Positions 1-5,686 of a DNA stretch of 8,098 nucleotides are shown piece after piece. The notes under the pieces were generated by a model. The model had not been told where the DNA came from, made no database searches, and saw nothing but the letters and a program-made list of their open reading frames with translations. Position numbers and translations under genes: made by a program. The DNA is taken from contig DAET01000006.1 in the NCBI GenBank assembly GCA_002497765.1, positions 1 to 8,098 on the forward strand. The letters are read 5' to 3'. Within the stretch, counting starts at the first letter, position 1; each line of letters starts with the position of its first letter. Origin of the DNA: Euryarchaeota archaeon UBA486 (GTDB lineage: Archaea > Thermoplasmatota > Poseidoniia > Poseidoniales > Poseidoniaceae).

Positions 1-573
1 TTCCACTACTACTACATGCGCGGTGTCTACACCGACCTCGACGCTGTGTCCATTGAGTACCGATACATGGACTGGATCATCACTGTCCCATTGATGGCCC
101 TCAAGTTCCCTTCCCTCGTGGGCAAGGAAGCCATCACCGACGACAAGTTCCTCGGTCTCGGCTTCACCGGTATCTGTTTCACCGGTGCCCTCATCATGAT
201 TGGATTCGGCTACCTCGGTGAGTCCGGTGCCATCGACGGCATGCTCGGTCTCATCCTCGGTGGTGTCGGCTGGGCCATGATCATCGTGGCGACCGGTACC
301 CCCTGGTCCTCCGGTAAGGGTGTCGACAACAGCAAGATTGCACCAGAGCTCCTCTGGAGCACCAACGCCCTGCGCTGGTTCATCTGCGTCGGCTGGGTCA
401 TCTACCCCATCGGCTACCTCTTCAACCCAGAAGCTGGCGTCTCCGACGCTGTTTCCGAAGAAGTCATGGCCATCCTCTACAACATCGCTGACATGATCAA
501 CAAGATCGGTTTCGGTGTTGTTGCTTGGATGGGTGCTAAGAAGGCTACCGAAGCCATCGCAGCTGCTGAGTGA
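1..573 (+). CDS. Proteorhodopsin-type light-driven proton pump, 5'-truncated
   Basis: Retinal-binding seven-helix membrane protein, probably an outward proton pump powered by light. The frame is open from base 1, so the N-terminus (helices A and most of B, roughly 60 residues) lies upstream; 190 residues are visible. Helix C carries RYMDWIITVPLMALK: Asp at bases 70-72 is the Schiff-base counterion and proton acceptor (proteorhodopsin D97), Thr matches T101, Met matches the tuning position 105 (Leu/Met are green-absorbing types), and Lys at 103-105 replaces the usual donor Glu108. Later helices show GYLGESG, GWVIYPIGY and YNIADMINK, whose Lys at 502-504 is the retinal-linking residue (K231), with its Asp four residues earlier. 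The C-terminal tail is short and Ala/Glu-rich. Codons are strongly C-ending (ctc, ttc, atc, acc), as expected for a highly expressed gene. The family call is very firm; pumping and the ion are inferred from motifs. A marine Group II archaeal origin is a guess. Confidence 0.96.
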   Translation, partial: FHYYYMRGVYTDLDAVSIEYRYMDWIITVPLMALKFPSLVGKEAITDDKFLGLGFTGICFTGALIMIGFGYLGESGAIDGMLGLILGGVGWAMIIVATGTPWSSGKGVDNSKIAPELLWSTNALRWFICVGWVIYPIGYLFNPEAGVSDAVSEEVMAILYNIADMINKIGFGVVAWMGAKKATEAIAAAE

Positions 574-600
574 AACCAAACCAGGTTCTCCAACCCCCCT

Positions 601-630
601 GAAGCGGGGTGGCTTCGGCCACCCCGTTTC
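601..630 (+). terminator. Hairpin terminator with UUCG tetraloop after the rhodopsin gene
   Basis: A 13-bp stem (one G-T wobble, otherwise perfect) closes on the loop TTCG with a C-G closing pair, the very stable C(UUCG)G tetraloop. The core is cggggtggc-TTCG-gccaccccg. It starts 27 bases after the rhodopsin stop and is followed by tttctcttgg, a modest pyrimidine run rather than a full T tract. It looks like a bacterial intrinsic terminator or a 3'-end stabilising element for the rhodopsin mRNA. On the opposite strand the stem is followed by G-rich sequence, so it should act mainly in the + direction. If the host is an archaeon, where T-rich tracts without hairpins normally end transcription, mRNA protection is the likelier role. 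Confidence 0.75.
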
Positions 631-667
631 TCTTGGTTGGGCCGCCCGCTACGATGTGTTTGCACGC

Positions 668-685
668 ACGTGAACCCCTTCACGT
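668..685. other. Small perfect inverted repeat in the convergent intergenic region
   Basis: Seven-base perfect arms acgtgaa / ttcacgt separated by cccc. It sits between the UUCG hairpin and a third hairpin. There is no T run on either side, so it is not a textbook terminator; it could be an RNA structure at a 3' end or a protein-binding palindrome. The role is unknown. Confidence 0.4.
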
Positions 686-700
686 AGGTGTCGATTGAAG

Positions 701-719
701 CGGTGGGATGCACCCACCG
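701..719 (-). terminator. Candidate 3'-end hairpin of the minus-strand gene cluster
   Basis: Perfect 7-bp arms (cggtggg / cccaccg) around a 5-base loop. Read on the - strand it begins three bases after the TGA stop of the acyltransferase-like gene (725-723), which is the position expected for a terminator or 3' stabilising stem of the uvrA-purL-purQ-acyltransferase run. The following - strand sequence (cttcaatcg) has no U tract, so termination is not proven. Confidence 0.45.
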
Positions 720-722
720 ACG

Positions 723-1751
723 TCAAGACGGTTCACGCCACCTCATCCACGATTCGATCGTTAGATGAGGGCGCCGAGCAAGCCAAGTTCCCAGGACGAA
801 CCATCCTACAGTGTAGGCCACGACGACCCCTGCGGTCGAGATTGCTGACCACCCATGAACGGTTTCGGCTTGGTGAAACAACGCGAACGGTACGAAGTGC
901 AACACGTACACGGTGAGCGAGACTCGCCCCACATGCGACAAAGCGGCGAAGGCTGTCCCAAGACGCTCCACGATCCACCACAGCATGGCCACACCGGTCA
1001 TGGCTGCGATGAGAAATGGAGCGTTGGCCGGGAAGAATGTCAGCGCTGCGTTGCCTGTTGGAAGCGCCCAAACTTGCCCTGATCGTTGACTCTGAACGAG
1101 AACGATTGTTGAGGCCACCAGGCCCGCAACAACCACGTCTCGAAAGAACATCTGACGACGTTCTCCGGAGAGACGAGCTACGGTCAAGCCGAAGCACGCA
1201 AACAGGACCCAAGGGAAGAACGGGTAGAGGCCCGTTATGATCAGATGGCTCATCCACATGGTGAGCGAGGGTGTTTCAACTCGAGACGTCCAGTCTGATG
1301 ACCCCTGCCAGGGTTCGGTGAAGATGCTCAACATCAAGACCAGAACGAACGCACCTGAAAAGAGACGAATGGAATGGGTGGTCCTGTGAAATGGCCGAGC
1401 CCACAAGGGCTCGGTTAGAATCACCAGCCCCAACATTGACAGGACGCCTGGTGTGAACGGATCGAACAAGTGCGGTGCGCTCACATTGACGGCAACCTGA
1501 CACGCAAAGAGCCAACCGGCTCGCCACCAGCGTTGTCGAGGTTTGAGCGCTCGCTGAGCGAGTCCCCAACCAAGGAGTGCGACGAAGAGCGGTGCTGCGA
1601 GTCCGCCTCCAGCGGATACGATCACGCCGAGGATGAGCAACCCCCCTGAAAGGGACGGTTCCCACGTCGCTGCAGCGTGGACGAGCACCATCAGAAGAAC
1701 GGCCAACCCACGAAGTGCGTCAATGTGCACCAACCGTTGTGATGCGGTCAT
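723..1751 (-). CDS. Polytopic membrane protein, DUF1624/HGSNAT-like acyltransferase family
   Basis: A 342-residue integral membrane protein with about nine to ten hydrophobic segments and short polar loops. The N-terminus reads R-L-V-H-I-DALRG followed by a hydrophobic helix ending LVHAA. This Arg...Asp-x-x-Arg-Gly...His pattern is the hallmark of the heparan-alpha-glucosaminide N-acetyltransferase catalytic domain family (DUF1624) and of related YeiB/DUF418 proteins. Near the C-terminus, SHVGRVSLTVYVLHF matches the conserved 'GR-SLT-Y' helix of the same superfamily. Family members move acyl groups from cytoplasmic acyl-CoA to sugars across a membrane; the substrate here is unknown. I chose the ATG at 1751; an in-frame GTG at 1760, immediately after the purQ stop, would add three residues. 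Neither start has a clear Shine-Dalgarno. It follows purQ with almost no gap, so cotranscription is likely, but no link to purine synthesis is evident. It converges with the rhodopsin gene. Confidence 0.8.
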   Translation of the reverse strand: MTASQRLVHIDALRGLAVLLMVLVHAAATWEPSLSGGLLILGVIVSAGGGLAAPLFVALLGWGLAQRALKPRQRWWRAGWLFACQVAVNVSAPHLFDPFTPGVLSMLGLVILTEPLWARPFHRTTHSIRLFSGAFVLVLMLSIFTEPWQGSSDWTSRVETPSLTMWMSHLIITGLYPFFPWVLFACFGLTVARLSGERRQMFFRDVVVAGLVASTIVLVQSQRSGQVWALPTGNAALTFFPANAPFLIAAMTGVAMLWWIVERLGTAFAALSHVGRVSLTVYVLHFVPFALFHQAETVHGWSAISTAGVVVAYTVGWFVLGTWLARRPHLTIESWMRWREPS

Positions 1752-1760
1752 GAGGTTCAC

Positions 1761-2606
1761 TCAAGCTCGTTGTTTGACGTACTCGACGGCGTTTCTGAAC
1801 ATCTGGAGGCCTTCGCCTTCCCATCCATCAAGCGCTCCGCCTGCGTGCTCTGCGCTGTGGCGAGTGTGCGTTGGATGAAGCCATCGAGCGTAGATCGCTT
1901 CGGGGTGCGGCATGAGTCCAAAGACCAGGCCAGTTGAGTCACAAATTCCAGCGATGTTCCGCATGCTCCCGTTGGGACTCACGGGGTAAGGCAGAGGATC
2001 GTCCGTCATCCCTTCTCCTACGGTTGTCGTCGGGTCAACATAGCGCACCGTCAACTGGTGATGGGAGGCCAGTCGATCGAGGTCTGCTGACGTTGGCATC
2101 ACGTATTTTCCTTCACCGTGGCGAACAGGGCATTCCATTCGCGTCATGCCCTTCGTCCAGATGCAAGGACTCTCAGGGTCAAATTCCAATGTGACCCATC
2201 GGTCCTCGTACCGTCCGCTGTCGTTCAGCGTCAGACTTCCTCGCTGGACGAAATCTGGAGAACGTCCCGCCTCAGGCCCAGGAAGGAGACCGGTCTTGAC
2301 CAGCACTTGGAAACCGTTGCAAATACCGATGATGGGTTTGCCCGCATCGACGAAGGCCATGAGCGCATCTCGCATGGCAAATCGCATACGATTACCCATC
2401 AACCGGCCGCTACCGAGGTGGTCGCCAAACGAAAATCCGCCGGGAACCGCCAAAATATCGTAGGATTCGAGGTCAGCGTCGCCTGAGACAAACCGATTCA
2501 CGTGGACGCGATCGGCCTCAGCTCCAACCAATTCAAACACGGCCTTGGTCTCGTGGTCGCAATTGATGCCAAACCCAAACAAAACAGCGACACGGGGCGT
2601 CATCAT
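1761..2606 (-). CDS. purQ: Phosphoribosylformylglycinamidine synthase, glutaminase subunit PurQ
   Basis: Class I glutamine amidotransferase subunit of FGAM synthase. It hydrolyses glutamine and passes ammonia to PurL, in the fourth step of cytoplasmic de novo purine synthesis. The 281 residues begin with a typical strand (RVAVLFGFGINCDHET), then the oxyanion segment VPGGFSFGDHLGSGR (about residues 54-68). The nucleophile elbow is GICNGFQ with Cys96, and the rest of the triad is MPHPEA with His234 and Glu236. At 281 residues it is longer than the roughly 225-residue PurQ that pairs with small PurL, and resembles the roughly 270-280-residue form that pairs with long PurL. The start codon overlaps the purL stop (ATGA), which implies translational coupling and equal synthesis of the two subunits. 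The ATG at 2606 is preceded by GGGAGG at good spacing; a second ATG at 2603 follows directly. Confidence 0.97.
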   Translation of the reverse strand: MMTPRVAVLFGFGINCDHETKAVFELVGAEADRVHVNRFVSGDADLESYDILAVPGGFSFGDHLGSGRLMGNRMRFAMRDALMAFVDAGKPIIGICNGFQVLVKTGLLPGPEAGRSPDFVQRGSLTLNDSGRYEDRWVTLEFDPESPCIWTKGMTRMECPVRHGEGKYVMPTSADLDRLASHHQLTVRYVDPTTTVGEGMTDDPLPYPVSPNGSMRNIAGICDSTGLVFGLMPHPEAIYARWLHPTHTRHSAEHAGGALDGWEGEGLQMFRNAVEYVKQRA

Positions 2607-5600
2607 GCCATCCCTCCCGTCAAATCAAGTGTGCCTTTCCATGCCGCTGTCATGGCATCAACATGCATGTGCACGAGTGGGTCGTCCCCGTCCATGATCG
2701 AGAGGTGTGCCGTATTGTCCACGGTTCCGAGCACGGTGGTCGGGTGACCCTTCATGGCAGCGAGGAACGCCGCCTCGTTGTCTGGGGACACCGCCACGAC
2801 AAACCGTCCGAGCGATTCGCCCCAAAGGCGGCCCCAAACATCGCCGTCTCCCGTGCCGTCAATGTCCACCGATGCGCCCAGACGTCCGCCAATGCACATT
2901 TCTGCAAGCGCAACGGCCAACCCTCCCTCACTGCAATCGTGAGCGGTGCGGACAATGCCCGCACGGATGGCGGTGGAAAGGGACCGGTACATCGCTAAGT
3001 TTTGCTCGGGATGAGGGAGTTGAGGCACGCGACCGCCAATGCCGTCGACTTGGCCGGACTCAGTCATCATGAACGCAAGTTCGGAAGCACCCAATTCCTG
3101 ATTTGACGTGCCGACGAGGTAGATTCGATCGCCACTGAATTTGAAATCACTCGTGGCTGTTTGGCGAACGTCAGGATGGTCACCAAACAGGGAAAACAGC
3201 AACGTTGGCGGAATCGAAATTTTCTCCGGACCGGAGCCGTAATCGTTCTTCATTGAATCTTTGCCGCTCACGCAGGGCAACCGGTAAGCCCGGCAGACCC
3301 GTTCCAGTTCTCGATTGGCACGCACGAGTTGGGCTAATTTGAACCGCCCGTCGGGTGTTTTCGTAGATTCAATGGGGTCGGGCCAGCAGAAGTTGTCCAA
3401 GCCGGCCATTTTGTCAACGTCCAACCCAACACATACGGCGTTTCGGACGGCTTCGTCGATGGAAGCCGCGGCCATGGCGCCCGCATCGATGTCAGAATAC
3501 CTCGGTGCAATACCGCACGAAATGACCAACCCATGGGGGTCGCCGTGAATCGGTGCAATCACGCCAGCATCACCTGGGCCGTCACGTTCCACACCAACGA
3601 AGGGTTTGATCGCCGTCTGGGCAATGACTTCATGGTCGTACTGACGGACCCATGTTTCCTTACTCGCAATGTTGGGGCGCTTGAGCATGCCTTCCAGAAG
3701 CGAGCTATGGTCAGCCGATGTCGGTGGATTGAACGGTGTCAGTTGTGGCGGGCGCCATTCGGATTCGAGTTCGAGTTGAGGGACGCCGTCATGAAGGAAT
3801 TCAATGGGAAGGTAGGCCACGGTGGCTTCGTCGTATCGCACGTGGAACATGCCGGTGGACGTGAAGGTCGCCACCGCCGTCGCCTCGACCTCGTGCAGCG
3901 CAGCCATGGCTTCGAAGGCCGCTTGATCTTCGGGTCGAACGGCGATGGTCATGCGTTCTTGGCTCTCAGACACCAGGATTTCCCAGGGAGAGAGGCCCGC
4001 TTGCTTCAGGGGCACCTTGGCGAGGTCGATTTCACAGCCGTTGGTGTACTCAGCCATCTCACCAATCGATGAAGACAGTCCGCCGGCTCCGTTGTCGGTG
4101 ATGCAGGTGATGAGGCCGGCATCCCTCGCCTCCAACACCATGTCGAGCATCTTCTTCTGTGTGATGGGGTCGCCAATCTGAACGGCGCTGGACGGAGATT
4201 CTTCGGTCAGCTCGAGCGAGGAGAAGGTGGCGCCGTGGATGCCATCGTAGCCCACTCGACCGCCGACCATGTAGACGATGTCGCCCGCCACGGGGGTTTT
4301 GACGTGGGAGGGGCGACCGTCGTTGAGAACACGCGGCATGATGCCGACCGTTCCGCAATACACGAGCGGTTTTCCGATGTAGCGGTCGTCAAACACAATG
4401 GCGCCGTTGACGGTGGGAATACCAGATTCGTTGCCCCCAACACGAACACCTGCGTGGACGCCGCGAAGCACTCGGGACGGGTGGAAGAGGTTCTCGGGAA
4501 GGTTACCTTCCCAGTCGGGTGGACCAAAGCAAAACACGTCGGTGTTGGCGATGGGTCGGGCTCCCAAGCCCGTGCCGAGAATGTCACGGTTGACGCCCAC
4601 GATGCCGGTCATGGCCCCGCCGTACGGGTCAAGGGCTGAAGGTGAATTGTGTGTTTCCGCCTTCATGCACACGCTCCACGTGTCATCCCAAGCGATAACG
4701 CCAGAGTTGTCATGGAACACCGAGAGCAGCCAGTCGACGTCTTCTTGCATGTCATGGGTGGGTTTCATGATGTGCGTTTTGAACAGGGAATCCACCATCG
4801 TGTCCTCCCCCGTTTCATGGTCGACGTGATGAATTTTTGAAGCGAAGATCTTGTGTTTGCAATGTTCACTCCATGTCTGCGCCAAGCACTCCAATTCCAC
4901 GTCGGTCGGAGCATCGGGCGAGATGCCCATGGACGTGCGCTGCTGACGAATGGTATCGTCGCGATAGTGGGCTTGGATGGCGTGCATTTCGTTGAGGTTG
5001 AGTGCCAGCAACCCTTCGTTTGAAATGGTTTCAAGCGCGTCATCGCCGACTTCAAGATCAATCGATTGAGGTGCGATGAAGATTTGTTCAGGAGGCGTCG
5101 GGAAGTCGATTTCAGGCCATGCTTTCGCCTGACAGTCCTCTCGGTTGGCGATGAGGGCTCGCTCGATGAGATTGTTGTGAAGGGTGCCGGCCAGCCAACC
5201 TTCGTCGCATTCGGATGGAAGGCCGTAGAACGCATAGGTGAGATAGGTAGCGATCTTAGCGCCACTGTCCGTGGGAAACAGGGTCTGGAATCCGTCGGTA
5301 GCTGCTTTTCCTGGGTTGTCGGTGACACCGGGTTTGAACCCGACCGTGATGACAGCGTCAGGAGCGCTATCAAACAACTCGGTCGTCAACAGGATGGTGT
5401 TGGTTGCGCCCTGTTCAATGATCGGGTCGGCAAACAGGTCGTCCACGCGCTCGGCGATGCGTTCTTGGGTTGTTTCGCCGTTGATGAGGTAGCCGCAAAT
5501 CGATCGAACTTGAGCGACGTCAATCCCGTGGTCAGCCTTGAGTTGGCGTCGAACGACATCCCCGCGAACATCACGCATTCCCTCTCCTTGGCGAGGGGTA

Positions 5601-5623
5601 ACTTCCACACGTGTAACTGGCAT
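2603..5623 (-). CDS. purL: Phosphoribosylformylglycinamidine synthase, synthase subunit PurL (long form with PurS-like N-terminus)
   Basis: ATP-dependent conversion of FGAR to FGAM using ammonia from PurQ. With the ATG at 5623 it has 1006 residues; an upstream GTG at 5632 would add three. Residues 1-75 (from TRVEVTPRQGEG) resemble the small PurS subunit, here fused. A linker region follows, then the first AIR-synthase-like half with AQTWSEHCKHKIF (about 248-260; its His is the family's catalytic residue), KAETHNSPSALDPYGG, GARPIANTDVFCFG and ITDNGAGGLSSS. The second half has VSGKDSMKN and HDCSEGGLAVALAEM near the C-terminus. There is no glutaminase domain: the protein ends at LTGGMA and purQ begins in an ATGA overlap. 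Small PurL is about 720-760 residues and the fully fused form about 1290, so this is the intermediate architecture, known from several bacterial groups. uvrA ends 63 bases upstream. No Shine-Dalgarno is seen at the chosen start; it was picked because the PurS-like first strand needs these residues. Confidence 0.96.
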   Translation of the reverse strand: MPVTRVEVTPRQGEGMRDVRGDVVRRQLKADHGIDVAQVRSICGYLINGETTQERIAERVDDLFADPIIEQGATNTILLTTELFDSAPDAVITVGFKPGVTDNPGKAATDGFQTLFPTDSGAKIATYLTYAFYGLPSECDEGWLAGTLHNNLIERALIANREDCQAKAWPEIDFPTPPEQIFIAPQSIDLEVGDDALETISNEGLLALNLNEMHAIQAHYRDDTIRQQRTSMGISPDAPTDVELECLAQTWSEHCKHKIFASKIHHVDHETGEDTMVDSLFKTHIMKPTHDMQEDVDWLLSVFHDNSGVIAWDDTWSVCMKAETHNSPSALDPYGGAMTGIVGVNRDILGTGLGARPIANTDVFCFGPPDWEGNLPENLFHPSRVLRGVHAGVRVGGNESGIPTVNGAIVFDDRYIGKPLVYCGTVGIMPRVLNDGRPSHVKTPVAGDIVYMVGGRVGYDGIHGATFSSLELTEESPSSAVQIGDPITQKKMLDMVLEARDAGLITCITDNGAGGLSSSIGEMAEYTNGCEIDLAKVPLKQAGLSPWEILVSESQERMTIAVRPEDQAAFEAMAALHEVEATAVATFTSTGMFHVRYDEATVAYLPIEFLHDGVPQLELESEWRPPQLTPFNPPTSADHSSLLEGMLKRPNIASKETWVRQYDHEVIAQTAIKPFVGVERDGPGDAGVIAPIHGDPHGLVISCGIAPRYSDIDAGAMAAASIDEAVRNAVCVGLDVDKMAGLDNFCWPDPIESTKTPDGRFKLAQLVRANRELERVCRAYRLPCVSGKDSMKNDYGSGPEKISIPPTLLFSLFGDHPDVRQTATSDFKFSGDRIYLVGTSNQELGASELAFMMTESGQVDGIGGRVPQLPHPEQNLAMYRSLSTAIRAGIVRTAHDCSEGGLAVALAEMCIGGRLGASVDIDGTGDGDVWGRLWGESLGRFVVAVSPDNEAAFLAAMKGHPTTVLGTVDNTAHLSIMDGDDPLVHMHVDAMTAAWKGTLDLTGGMA
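2612..2618 (-). promoter_or_regulatory. Shine-Dalgarno site of purQ inside the end of purL
   Basis: On the - strand GGGAGGG lies within the last codons of purL, leaving a spacer of about 5-6 bases to the purQ ATG at 2606. It is the clearest ribosome-binding site in the window and supports this start. Together with the ATGA overlap, it indicates that purQ is reinitiated or initiated independently at the end of purL. The other starts in the cluster have no comparable motif. Confidence 0.75.
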
Positions 5624-5686
5624 GTTCTGCACCGTGCCCGTTGGGCAAGCGGAGGTTGTTGCATGCGCTCTTTGTAGTCTGCGCCT
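5624..5686 (-). other. uvrA-purL intergenic gap
   Basis: A 63-base spacer between the uvrA stop and the purL start on the same strand. It could hold a purL promoter, but no convincing TATA box/BRE or -35/-10 pair is visible; the most A-rich stretch is actacaaag about 50 bases before the purL start. A 5-bp mini-stem (tgccc/gggca) lies near the start. Either purL is cotranscribed with uvrA or its promoter is non-canonical. Confidence 0.4.

Noticed and set aside
601..630. The UUCG hairpin as a structured small RNA gene
   Set aside because: It is a single simple stem directly after a stop codon with no promoter visible; a terminator or 3'-end element explains it.
733..1257. 174-codon - strand frame inside the acyltransferase gene
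   Set aside because: It is an out-of-frame shadow. The overlapping frame has the membrane segments and family motifs, while this one is Arg/Ser-rich without them.
3533..4072. 179-codon + strand open frame opposite the middle of purL
   Set aside because: It is fully antisense to conserved PurL motifs, with low-complexity Arg/Gly/His-rich composition and no supporting start signal.
5576..5594. Alternative purL start at an internal ATG with an AAGGAG-like site upstream
   Set aside because: Starting there would remove the first strand of the PurS-like domain (TRVEVTPRQGEG), so the motif is probably coincidental.
5635..5647. Mini-hairpin tgccc-gtt-gggca upstream of purL as a terminator or riboswitch
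   Set aside because: It has only a 5-bp stem with no T tract and no conserved purine-riboswitch core; too weak to call.
5066..5677. 203-codon + strand open frame opposite the 5' part of purL
   Set aside because: It lies antisense to a well-conserved PurL segment, has no recognisable domain, and arises from the GC-rich codon structure of the real gene.
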